From Rhodocytophaga rosea (GTDB lineage: Bacteria > Bacteroidota > Bacteroidia > Cytophagales > 172606-1), in the NCBI RefSeq assembly GCF_010119975.1, contig NZ_CP048222.1:5432501-5496500 (forward strand): a stretch of 64,000 nt of DNA, read 5' to 3'. The number at the start of each line of letters is the position of its first letter. Position 1 is the first letter of the stretch. Below are positions 31,138-39,844 of the stretch, in pieces. Under the pieces are notes generated by a model. That model saw nothing but the letters and a program-made list of their open reading frames with translations, searched no databases and was not told the origin of the DNA. A program made the translations under genes and the position numbers.

Positions 31138-33546
31138 ATGTTCACTAACTATTTTACCATCGCTTTCAGAAACCTGCTCCGGCATAAAGTATTTTCTCTG
31201 ATCAATATTTTAGGCTTAGCGATTGGAATGGCAGCCTGTTTACTCATTGTATTATTTATAACCGATGAATTAAGTTTTGACCAGCAGCAGGCAAATAAAA
31301 ACCGGATATATAGGGTAGAGGGTAAATCAGCCCGGGGTGGGCAAACTCTGGAGCCTTTTGCACAATCGAATTTTGGATTAGCGCCGTTGCTCAAAACCGC
31401 TTTTCCCCAGATTGAAAAATATGTCCGGATGGAAATCAGAAGGGATCTGGTAAAATACCAGGACAAGCAACACATAGAAGAGGGAATTGCTTTTGCCGAC
31501 AGTACGTTCTTCGATATTTTTTCTTTTCCCTTTGTCAAAGGAAATCCACATCAGGTATTAAATGGGCCAAACACAGCCGTTATTACAGAAGCTATCGCAC
31601 AAAAATATTTTGGAACACAAAACCCCCTGGGCCAGTTGCTTGACATCAATGGAAATACGGTAAAAGTGACTGGGGTGATAGAAGAGATGCCTAGAAATTC
31701 TCATTTTCAGGTAAACTTTGTGGTGTCTGTCCAGACCATAGAAGCAGGCTATCCAGACTGGATGCGTCATCCCAGCAGTGGAGGTACTTCGCATTATACC
31801 TATCTGCTCTTACCGGAAAACTATAATTCCCATCAGATAGAAGCGCAGCTGGAAGCGTTTACCGCCAAATATATTGGAGAAGAAGCGCCAAAGTATATGC
31901 AGTTTAAGCTGCAACCCCTTACTAAAATACACCTGTACTCCCAATCGGGCGACCAGATACAAGCCAATGGAAGCATCACCTATATCTACGTTTTTGCTGC
32001 TGTTGCCCTTATTATTCTCAGCATCGCCTGCATCAACTACATGAACCTGACAACGGCCCGTTCCATTGAGCGTGCGAAAGAAGTGGGATTACGCAAAGTA
32101 GTAGGTGCCAACAAATCTCAGTTGATTGTCCAGTTTCTGGGGGAATCGGTATTTATTACTACCTGTGCCATGGTGATTGCTTACTTACTGGCCATTGTAG
32201 CCATGCCCTGGTTTAATGACCTTTCCAACAAACAATTATCCGTAGACCTAACCGGTAATATCTGGCTGCTGATTGGATTACTCAGCTTTTCATGGATCGT
32301 GGGCCTGTTAGCTGGCAGTTATCCTGCTTTCTTTTTATCCGCATTCAAAATGACCAGTGTGCTGAAAGGGAATGTAACCAAAACCGGCAGCAGTTCCCTG
32401 TTATTACGCAAAAGCCTGGTAGTGGTGCAGTTCTGCATTTCCATCACGCTGATTGTATCTACGCTTCTTATTTATAAACAAATGCAATTCATCCGCACTA
32501 AGAATTTAGGTATCCATGCCGAGCAGGTCATTACAGTACCCTTATCTGCGAATGTATCCGGCAAGTTTGAAGCGTTAAAAACAGAGCTGTTAAAAAATAG
32601 TAATGTACTGGGTGTAACAGGTGCCATTAATGAACTCACCAGCGGCAATACCCACTGGCGCCAGTATGATGTGAAGAAAAATGCGATTGAAGGCGTAAGT
32701 ATTGCTACCATGGATGTGGATGCTGATTTCTTCAAAACCATGCAAGCCCAAATAATTGCCGGCCGCGGCTTCTCGAAAGATTTTCCTTCGGATGTAAAAG
32801 ATGCCTGGGTAGTAAACGAAACGGCTGCTAAATTCCTGAATCTGGAAAACCCGGTAAATGAACCAATGGCCGGAAGTATATTTAATGGAAAAGACTGGAG
32901 TAAAAAGGAGGGAAGAATTATTGGCGTAGTAAAAGATTTTCACTTTTCCTCTTTACATAGTGAAATCAAACCAGTCGTATTTAATGTGACTTCCCCAATA
33001 TCTTATCCCTTACAGTTCATGTGGGTACGTATCCAGGGAAATCAGATGCCAGCTACCATTGATTTTATTGAACGCACCTGGAAGCAGTTTGAAGCTGAGT
33101 TTCCGCTGAGCTACTCTTTTATGGATGAAGATATTGCCAGTTTATACCGTTCGGAGGAGCGGTTCTTACAGGTATTTATTGCATTTGCGGTACTGGCTAT
33201 TTTTATTGCCTGCCTGGGAATTTTTGGCCTGGCTTCTTACACAGCTACCCAGCGGACCAGGGAAATTGGTATCCGGAAGGTATTAGGTGCTTCGGTTTCT
33301 TCCATTGTACTCTTGCTTTCCAAAGATTTTACCCGTCTTGTGTTAATTTCATTTGTAATTGCTACGCCTGTGGGCTGGTACATAATGAAACAGTGGCTGC
33401 AGAATTTTGCCTACCAGGTAGATATGGGTATCACCGTATTTGTAATTTCCGGCCTGTGTGCCCTCATTATAGCCTGGCTAACCGTAAGTTTCCAGTCGAT
33501 CAAGGCAGCCTTATCGAACCCGGTAAAAAGCTTAAGAAATGAATAG
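31138..33546 (+). CDS. MacB/FtsX-type ABC transporter permease, array member 10
   Basis: 802 residues, MFTNYFTIAFRN start. The N-terminal helix (~20-42) is followed by TDELSFDQQQANKNRIYRV, with a Gln-rich stretch in place of the usual (D)RFHxxADRIYRV. Coupling motif 1 is KEVGLRKVVGANKSQL (~314) and motif 2 is TREIGIRKVLGAS, with Arg for the usual Lys. CLGIFGLASYTATQR precedes motif 2. It is flanked by S9 and S10. It keeps all structural parts of the family and appears intact. Confidence 0.92.
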   Translation: MFTNYFTIAFRNLLRHKVFSLINILGLAIGMAACLLIVLFITDELSFDQQQANKNRIYRVEGKSARGGQTLEPFAQSNFGLAPLLKTAFPQIEKYVRMEIRRDLVKYQDKQHIEEGIAFADSTFFDIFSFPFVKGNPHQVLNGPNTAVITEAIAQKYFGTQNPLGQLLDINGNTVKVTGVIEEMPRNSHFQVNFVVSVQTIEAGYPDWMRHPSSGGTSHYTYLLLPENYNSHQIEAQLEAFTAKYIGEEAPKYMQFKLQPLTKIHLYSQSGDQIQANGSITYIYVFAAVALIILSIACINYMNLTTARSIERAKEVGLRKVVGANKSQLIVQFLGESVFITTCAMVIAYLLAIVAMPWFNDLSNKQLSVDLTGNIWLLIGLLSFSWIVGLLAGSYPAFFLSAFKMTSVLKGNVTKTGSSSLLLRKSLVVVQFCISITLIVSTLLIYKQMQFIRTKNLGIHAEQVITVPLSANVSGKFEALKTELLKNSNVLGVTGAINELTSGNTHWRQYDVKKNAIEGVSIATMDVDADFFKTMQAQIIAGRGFSKDFPSDVKDAWVVNETAAKFLNLENPVNEPMAGSIFNGKDWSKKEGRIIGVVKDFHFSSLHSEIKPVVFNVTSPISYPLQFMWVRIQGNQMPATIDFIERTWKQFEAEFPLSYSFMDEDIASLYRSEERFLQVFIAFAVLAIFIACLGIFGLASYTATQRTREIGIRKVLGASVSSIVLLLSKDFTRLVLISFVIATPVGWYIMKQWLQNFAYQVDMGITVFVISGLCALIIAWLTVSFQSIKAALSNPVKSLRNE

Positions 33547-33647
33547 TCTGGACCGGGATTTATTGGATGATTGGATTAGCAGGATTATATGAATTCACAC
33601 AACCTAATCCTGAAAATCCTTTAATCTGCGTAATCCAGGTTCCAGAC
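33546..33647. repeat. Intercistronic inverted-end element, copy S10
   Basis: It starts at the last base of the TAG stop (GTCTGGACC) and ends with GGTTCCAGAC. It is nearly the same as S4, 16 kb away, although the genes on either side of the two copies are not close paralogues. Confidence 0.78.
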
Positions 33648-33664
33648 AAATAAACCTTAAACCT

Positions 33665-36112
33665 ATGTTAAAAAACTATCTGATAATTGCTTTCAGAAAC
33701 CTGATTCGGAAGAAAACCTATTCAGTTATTAATATTATAGGGCTGGCTTCAGGTATTGCTTTTTGTTTACTGGTGTACCTCTACATTGGTCATGAGCTTT
33801 CTTTCGACAGATTTCATACGAATGCAGACCGCTTGTACCGGCTGGAAGCCAATTCTCATAAACCTGTTAAGAAAGATGCTTTAGAAAAATCTTTATTCTC
33901 TTTTCTTCCGGCGCAGGATGAAGAGAAAAACCAGGTAGTAATGCCTGTAATTCTGGCACCTGCCTTAAAAGAATCCTTTCCTGAAATAAAGCAAATCCTG
34001 CGGCTGAAAGCTGGCTGGCGGGAAATCATACGGTATAATAACCAGAGTTTCAGAGAGGAGAAAGTACAATATGCGGATGCTAATTTCTTTCAACTATTCA
34101 CTTTTCCGCTAATACAAGGAAATCCGGCAACCGCACTGGCCTCACACAATAGCATTGTAATTACAGAAAATATAGCCCATAAATATTTCGGCAGGGAAAA
34201 TCCAATTGGTAAAACAATTGAACTGGCCTCAGAAGATACACCAGCTTTGTTTACAATAACGGCTGTGGCAGAAAATGCACCGGTAAATTCCAGTATTCAA
34301 TTTGATTTTGTGCTTCCCATAGAAGCAAATCCCGGCTATAAAAGCTACATTGAAAATGGGCTGAATACCTCCTCTGTGTTTACATTTGTTGAGCTGCATA
34401 AAAATGCTTCCAGGCCGGCTTTTGCGGAAAAACTGGAAAAATTCGGCAGGAGTTATTTCAAAGAATGGATAGATGGTTACCGGAAAGAAAACAAAACGTA
34501 TCAGGCCAGTTCTTTTCATTTTACCACCCGCCCTTTTGCAGAAGCACATTACAATCTGGCATACTGGGGGCATTATACTTCCTTAAAAAATATATATCAG
34601 CTGAGTTGCCTTACGCTGCTGATTTTGATTATCGCCTGTTTGAATTATCTCTTACTCACCTTAACCAATACGGCATCCCGTGTACAGGAAGTAGGCTTAC
34701 GAAAAGTAATAGGGGCTCCCAGGTGGCAGATTGTTACGCAGTTCTGGGTAGAAACGCAATTGCTGGTAGGAATGGCCGTGATAGCCGGTTGGTTATTAGC
34801 TATGGTTTTATTGCCTTATTTCAACCAGATTACAGATACTACCCTCGACATTACTACGGCTCAAGCTTCTGGAATTCTGCTTGCTTTACTGGTGACTGCC
34901 CTTGTTGTGGGAATACTGGCCGGATTCTACCCCGCCTTGTTTATTTCTGGTATTAAGCCCCTGAGCATTATTAAACGCCACCAGACTTTCAGGCTGCGCC
35001 CTGGTCTTTCCAGAACGCTGGTGGTACTGCAATATACTTCCTGTATTACACTGTTGATTGGTGCGCTGGGAATGGCCAGTCAAATGAAGTATATGAATGA
35101 AAAAAACCTGGGCTTTGATAAAGAACAGATACTGGTCGTAGAAAATAGTAATCCTGGTAAAACAGGTATTCTCGCCGAACGTTTGCAGTCGTTTACAAAT
35201 GCTGAACCAAGCCTTGCAGATTTTGCTGCCACTGGGCACACTTTTGGTTTTGGCTATGATATGAATATGTATACCATTGGGGGAAAAGAGGAAGTGGTAA
35301 CTGTACTAAAGGTGGATTATAATTATTCGAAATTTCTGGGATTACAAGTTGTGCAAGGCCGGGATTTTCCTCCCCAGTTCAGTACCGATACTTCCACTAC
35401 AGAAAGAGCAGTTGTCGTGAATGAAACCCTGTTTAAGATGCTGGGCGCTGATGCAAAACTTGGTGAATATAACCAGACCATCCGCCGCCGCATTGTAGGC
35501 GTTGTAAAAGATTATCATTATGTGAGTGTAGCTTCACCCATCGGGCCTGCTATGCACCAGTTGCAGCCGCAATGGGCCATGTATTTCTGGTTTAAACTTA
35601 AGCCTGGTAATATTCCGCAAACCATAGATAAAGTAAAGAATCAGTGGAATGCGCTTACTGGTAATGCACCTTTTACTTACACTTTTCTAGACGAAGATGC
35701 AGCCAAATTGTATGAATCGCAGCAACGCTGGCTGAAAACGATTTATGGAGCTACCCTATTTGCTATGTTGGTGGCCTGTCTAGGACTGTTCGGCTTATCC
35801 GGTATTCATGCCCTGAACCGTACCAAAGAAATCGGCATACGCAAAGTGCTGGGCGCTTCTACCGGGCAAATATTTGTAATGCTCAATAAAGATACCTTCT
35901 GGCTGGCACTTATTTCTTTCGTGATCGCTGTTCCGATCGGATATTATTTTATGCACCAGTGGCTGCAGGATTTTGCCTATCGCATTCACCTGAACTGGGA
36001 ATTATTTGCCTTTGCCGGTGCGATTAGCGCTTGTACAGCCTTACTTGCAGTGAGTTTTCATTCCATCCGGGCAGCATTGAATAACCCGGCAGATTCTTTA
36101 CGTGATGAGTAA
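33665..36112 (+). CDS. MacB/FtsX-type ABC transporter permease, array member 11
   Basis: 815 residues, MLKNYLIIAFRNLIRK start. It is the closest relative of member 2: both have a charged insertion after the first helix (FLPAQDEEKN here), the sequence VQEVGLRKVIGAPRWQI or its counterpart as coupling motif 1 (~341), a WVETQLLV helix start, and LLNKST/MLNKDT after motif 2 (TKEIGIRKVLGAS). The C terminus, NNPADSLRDE, departs from the NPVKSLRNE of the rest. The similarity to member 2 across 22 kb argues for an old duplication of part of the array, not a simple gene-by-gene expansion. Confidence 0.92.
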   Translation: MLKNYLIIAFRNLIRKKTYSVINIIGLASGIAFCLLVYLYIGHELSFDRFHTNADRLYRLEANSHKPVKKDALEKSLFSFLPAQDEEKNQVVMPVILAPALKESFPEIKQILRLKAGWREIIRYNNQSFREEKVQYADANFFQLFTFPLIQGNPATALASHNSIVITENIAHKYFGRENPIGKTIELASEDTPALFTITAVAENAPVNSSIQFDFVLPIEANPGYKSYIENGLNTSSVFTFVELHKNASRPAFAEKLEKFGRSYFKEWIDGYRKENKTYQASSFHFTTRPFAEAHYNLAYWGHYTSLKNIYQLSCLTLLILIIACLNYLLLTLTNTASRVQEVGLRKVIGAPRWQIVTQFWVETQLLVGMAVIAGWLLAMVLLPYFNQITDTTLDITTAQASGILLALLVTALVVGILAGFYPALFISGIKPLSIIKRHQTFRLRPGLSRTLVVLQYTSCITLLIGALGMASQMKYMNEKNLGFDKEQILVVENSNPGKTGILAERLQSFTNAEPSLADFAATGHTFGFGYDMNMYTIGGKEEVVTVLKVDYNYSKFLGLQVVQGRDFPPQFSTDTSTTERAVVVNETLFKMLGADAKLGEYNQTIRRRIVGVVKDYHYVSVASPIGPAMHQLQPQWAMYFWFKLKPGNIPQTIDKVKNQWNALTGNAPFTYTFLDEDAAKLYESQQRWLKTIYGATLFAMLVACLGLFGLSGIHALNRTKEIGIRKVLGASTGQIFVMLNKDTFWLALISFVIAVPIGYYFMHQWLQDFAYRIHLNWELFAFAGAISACTALLAVSFHSIRAALNNPADSLRDE

Positions 36113-36113
36113 C

Positions 36114-36222
36114 CTGGACCGCAGATGACGCTGATAAAAAGGATGAACAGGATTTTGAGATTGGTAGGATTTAACTTTTTATCCTGTTCATCAAAAGATC
36201 TGTGTCATCTGCGGTTCCAGAC
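36114..36222. repeat. Intercistronic inverted-end element, copy S11 (long hairpin)
   Basis: CTGGACCGCAGATGAC at the left pairs with GTCATCTGCGGTTCCAG at the right, and an inner arm AGGATGAACAGGAT pairs with ATCCTGTTCAT. It shares its outer arm with S6 and its GTTCCAGAC end with the other copies, so it links the two spacer varieties. Confidence 0.78.
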
Positions 36223-36265
36223 AAAATTTAATGACTTTATAAAACACATTTAAACCAATTATACC

Positions 36266-36541
36266 ATGGGACAAATTGCTATACCAATTCCACAAATTCC
36301 TGGCAGCAAGCAGGAGATCGAAATCGAAGTAAAAATTAATGGTGTAAAAAAAGAGTATAACTACCGCATTGAGCTCTTTTACTGGGAAGACTGCAATATT
36401 GCTGATGCCGACCGGGTAGCTTGCCTGCGTAAAATGCTCAACAGCTATGATAAAGAATGGCTGGTATATGACATTGGTACGCCTACCGACGATCTGATTC
36501 CGGTCACCTTTGTGAGAAGAAGAACCGTACTGAGTGATTAA
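36266..36541 (+). CDS. Small conserved-looking protein of unknown function (91 aa)
   Basis: I do not recognise this protein. It is soluble, with no signal peptide or membrane helix, and begins with a proline-rich turn (IPIPQIPGSK) followed by strands of alternating charged and hydrophobic residues (EIEIEVKINGVKKEYNYRIE). The central part, ELFYWEDCNIADADRV, is acidic; the end has VTFVRRRTVL. Codon use looks like that of its neighbours. It lies between hairpin S11 and permease 12, in the same direction, and so may be cotranscribed. A DNA- or protein-binding accessory role is possible but nothing in the sequence shows it. Confidence 0.6.
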   Translation: MGQIAIPIPQIPGSKQEIEIEVKINGVKKEYNYRIELFYWEDCNIADADRVACLRKMLNSYDKEWLVYDIGTPTDDLIPVTFVRRRTVLSD

Positions 36542-36710
36542 TTGCCGGCATTCAGTATCGAAAAGGCGTAAATCAATACTTTCTTTATTCATCTGTAATT
36601 CTTTCCTCCTATTGAGGAAGGCCATCATTGTATTGCAAATAAAACCTGTTTTTTGTTCGATTAACTCATAACTGGCAGACTTCAGAATGCCGCCAAACAA
36701 CCATTTTTTT

Positions 36711-39119
36711 ATGATTAAAAATTATTTAGCGACCACCCTCCGGAATCTGAGCCGGAATAAAACTTATGCAACACTCAATATTTTAGGTCTGGCCTTAGGA
36801 ATTACCTGTAGTATGCTCATATTTCTGGTAGTGAAATTTGAGTTGAGTTTTGATACCTTTCACAGCAAAAAAGACCAGCTCTACCGCATCAACACGCATG
36901 TGCAGTTTCAGGGAGAAACCGGGCGTTTGCCTAATGTGCCGTTCCCGTTTATAGAAGCGTTGAGAAATGACCTGCCGGAATTCAAACAGGCTACTGTAAC
37001 TAATTATGTTTCGGGTGGATTGGTCAGTATCAACAGAGAGGGACAAGCGCCAGCCCGTTTTCAGGAAGAAAATGGCATAACGTATATTGAACCCCAGTTT
37101 TTTGATCTGTTCGATTATACCTGGCTGGAAGGTAATCCTCAAACTTCTCTGAAAGATCCCCGTTCTGTAGTATTGACCGAAAGCCAGGCGATGAAGTATT
37201 TTAACGAGACATCACCCATTGGAAAAACGCTCCGCTTGAATAATACCTATGATTTAAAAGTCACTGGCATTCTGAAAGACTTTCCGGCAAACACGGATTT
37301 TCCGTTTAATGTACTCATTTCACATACTACATTAAAAGAAGTATATTCTGAAGAAACCCGTAACAACTGGGGAAACCTCAATTATACCACCCAGGGTTTT
37401 GTGGTATTGCCGGAAGGCACCAACCTGAAAGGATTAGAAACAAAGCTTTCTGCCTTTACCAGAAAATACATGGATGAAGAAGGTGCCAAAAGCCGCTCTT
37501 ATGTATTACAACCTTTAAGAACGATCCACTTTGATGAGCTGTATGGAAACTATAATAACCGCATTGTTGCCAGACAAACTATTTGGGCATTATCACTGGT
37601 AGGAGCATTCCTGCTGATTACAGCTTGTATCAACTTTGTAAACCTGGCTACGGCACAAGCAGTAAAACGGGCAAAAGAGATCGGCGTACGCAAAGTACTG
37701 GGCAGCAGCCGGAGGCAATTGTTCTGGCAGTTTATCTACGAAACGGCATTTATTACAACCATTGCATTGGTCGTTTCAATAGTCTTAACCCAGGCTGCCC
37801 TTCCTGCCTTGCGTGAATTGCTGGGACTGGAAATTTATTTTACACCCTTAGAAGAACCTGTGGTAATAGCTTTTATTATAGGCTTGCTGGTATTGGTTAG
37901 TATATTATCCGGTTTTTATCCGGCTATGATTTTATCGGGCTTTAATCCAATTCAGGCTTTGAAAAGCAAGTTTGCTACCCAGCGTACTGGCAGTTTGTCG
38001 TTTCGCCGGGGGCTGGTTGTGTTGCAATTCTGTATTTCGCAGGTGCTGATTATTGGAACATTGGTGGTAACCAGCCAGATGGATTATTTCCAGAATAAAT
38101 CCCTGGGCTTTACTAAAGATGCGGTACTTACTGTTCCTCTGCCTGGTGCCCAAAACCTGAATTTTGAAACCATGCGTTCAGAATTAAAGGCCAATCCGGG
38201 TGTGGAGGAAGTTAGTTTTTCCAACCTGAGCATTTCTTCTGCCGCCAATCAACGTACTTTTTTCACGTTCGCTAAAAAAGGTGGTGCCGTTGAAAGTTTT
38301 GTTACTTCCCTTAAGTTTGGTGATGAACATTTTCTGGAAATGCACCAGGTTAAGTTACTGGCCGGGCGCAATTTTATCAAGTCAGATACCATCCGTGAAT
38401 TTGTGGTGAATGAAGCCATGTTAAGGCAACTAGGTATAAAAAGCCCTGAAGAAGCCATTGGGCAGTATATTAATTTATATGACCGGATTAAAGCGCCCAT
38501 TGTAGGCGTAGTAAGCGATTTTCATGTAACCTCCCTGCGTGAAAACATAGATGCAGTATTGATGGCTTCCAGCAACCGTTCGTATCGGACAGCTAATATC
38601 AAGCTGAATGCTACGCAGATGAAAGAGGGCATTACTCATGTGGAGCAGGTATGGACAAAAAAATATCCCGAACATGTGTTTAGCTACCAGTTTTTAGACC
38701 AGACCATTGCTAATTTCTACCGGGAAGAACAAAAGACATCCGCTTTATTCCGTATATTCTCCGGGATTGCCATCTTCATCGGGTGCCTGGGATTGTTTGG
38801 GTTAATCTCGTTCATTACTGCCCAGAAAACCAAAGAGGTAGGTATCCGCAAAGTACTGGGAGCTTCGGCTACAAATATTACGCTATTATTCTTTAAAGAA
38901 TTTGCATTCCTGGTAGTAATTGCTTTCCTGATTGCTGCGCCCATTGCTTATTATGTGATGAACAGCTGGCTGGAGAATTTTGAGTATCAGGTAGAAGTAG
39001 GAGTAGGTGTATTTATAATTGCTGTGGGTATTTCGCTTGTAATTGCCGCATGTACGGTAGGTTATCAATCGGTGAAAGCGGCACTGGCGAATCCGATAAA
39101 GAGTTTGCGTAATGAATAG
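36711..39119 (+). CDS. MacB/FtsX-type ABC transporter permease, array member 12 (last)
   Basis: About 800 residues from the ATG at 36711 (MIKNYLATTLRN). An in-frame ATG at 36687 would add MPPNNHFF, foreign to the family. Coupling motif 1 is KEIGVRKVLGSSRRQL (~322) and motif 2 is TKEVGIRKVLGAS in the context ITAQKTKEVG. LLFFKEF follows motif 2 where most members have LLLSKDF. The C terminus is NPIKSLRNE. Its start and its first periplasmic domain (VKFELSFDTFHSKKDQLYRI) are nearest to member 1, so the two ends of the array resemble each other. A strong terminator follows at 39143. Confidence 0.92.
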   Translation: MIKNYLATTLRNLSRNKTYATLNILGLALGITCSMLIFLVVKFELSFDTFHSKKDQLYRINTHVQFQGETGRLPNVPFPFIEALRNDLPEFKQATVTNYVSGGLVSINREGQAPARFQEENGITYIEPQFFDLFDYTWLEGNPQTSLKDPRSVVLTESQAMKYFNETSPIGKTLRLNNTYDLKVTGILKDFPANTDFPFNVLISHTTLKEVYSEETRNNWGNLNYTTQGFVVLPEGTNLKGLETKLSAFTRKYMDEEGAKSRSYVLQPLRTIHFDELYGNYNNRIVARQTIWALSLVGAFLLITACINFVNLATAQAVKRAKEIGVRKVLGSSRRQLFWQFIYETAFITTIALVVSIVLTQAALPALRELLGLEIYFTPLEEPVVIAFIIGLLVLVSILSGFYPAMILSGFNPIQALKSKFATQRTGSLSFRRGLVVLQFCISQVLIIGTLVVTSQMDYFQNKSLGFTKDAVLTVPLPGAQNLNFETMRSELKANPGVEEVSFSNLSISSAANQRTFFTFAKKGGAVESFVTSLKFGDEHFLEMHQVKLLAGRNFIKSDTIREFVVNEAMLRQLGIKSPEEAIGQYINLYDRIKAPIVGVVSDFHVTSLRENIDAVLMASSNRSYRTANIKLNATQMKEGITHVEQVWTKKYPEHVFSYQFLDQTIANFYREEQKTSALFRIFSGIAIFIGCLGLFGLISFITAQKTKEVGIRKVLGASATNITLLFFKEFAFLVVIAFLIAAPIAYYVMNSWLENFEYQVEVGVGVFIIAVGISLVIAACTVGYQSVKAALANPIKSLRNE

Positions 39120-39142
39120 GCTTATTGATAGATAATGGTTAC

Positions 39143-39180
39143 TCAATAGCGATGAGTTAGAACTCATCGCTATTGATTTT
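39143..39180 (+). terminator. Rho-independent terminator at the end of the permease array
   Basis: TCAATAGCGATGAGTT (39143-39158) and AACTCATCGCTATTGA (39161-39176) form a near-perfect hairpin followed by TTTTTAAT. It ends the array and could also serve the minus-strand gene that approaches from the right. Confidence 0.85.
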
Positions 39181-39293
39181 TAATGTATCGAAGCTACACG
39201 TCGGCGTGCCCTCATACTGAGAATATGCTCTTTGGCGGATCAATGGTCGTTGGTAAGTGGTGTTAGCCACAGACTTTGATTAATTATTCATTT

Positions 39294-39813
39294 TTAAGGA
39301 ATCGTGGTATGACCATAAAATTTAAGTTCTTCATTCACCTTCACGAATTGAAACAAATCTGTTCCTCCTTCATGGCCTGGAGCATATTCTCCCGCTTTCC
39401 AAGTTTGAACGGCCAACTCGTATAGTAATAATTTTTGGCCTTTCTCAAGCTTCAGATGAGAAGGCAAATAATCAGGTACTGGGTGTATCCACAGATTATA
39501 AGCCTCAGATTGAATCACACTTCGTACTTTTTCATGAAACACTTTTGCCAAATATTGATTTGTAAAAGTGCGAGCAGAAATAAAGTAGTCTTCAGGGTCT
39601 TTTACTACATCTGGATAACACACGACACAAAATATTTTCGGTAAGCACAATGCTTTAACAGCATTAATATCCTGGTTTTGAACGGCTTTGAATAACTTTT
39701 GCCAAACTTGATTCAGTTGTAAGGAATCCTGCTTACTCACCTCATTTACTTTCTGCTGAGCTATAAACTGAAAAACTTCCTAATAAAAGTATCAAACAAA
39801 ATATCTTATTCAT
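39294..39813 (-). pseudogene. Small secreted protein of unknown function, frameshifted in the signal peptide
   Basis: The main frame reads through 39740-39294 (SKQDSLQLNQVW to FYGHTTIP) and lacks a signal peptide. Just upstream, an ATG at 39813 opens MNKIFCLILLLGSF, a typical signal peptide, in another frame. Deleting one T from TTTTT in the signal-peptide coding region (or one base in TATAGCTCAG) joins them as ...FIAQQKVNEVSKQDSL, which looks natural. The mature part (~150 residues) has a conserved-looking stretch with several Cys residues (ALCLPKIFCVVCYPD) and no motif that I can name. It stands alone downstream of the permease terminator, in the opposite direction. Confidence 0.6.
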
Positions 39814-39844
39814 CTTTCGTTTATGGCTAATAAGCATATAACCC

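Noticed and set aside
9613-36222. The regular repeats between permease genes as a CRISPR array
   Set aside because: The units are separated by 2.4-kb genes, vary inside and have inverted ends; there are no short spacers and no cas genes.
39181-39293. Possible insertion-sequence remnant between the array terminator and the small secreted gene
   Set aside because: No terminal inverted repeats, target duplication or transposase motif can be seen.
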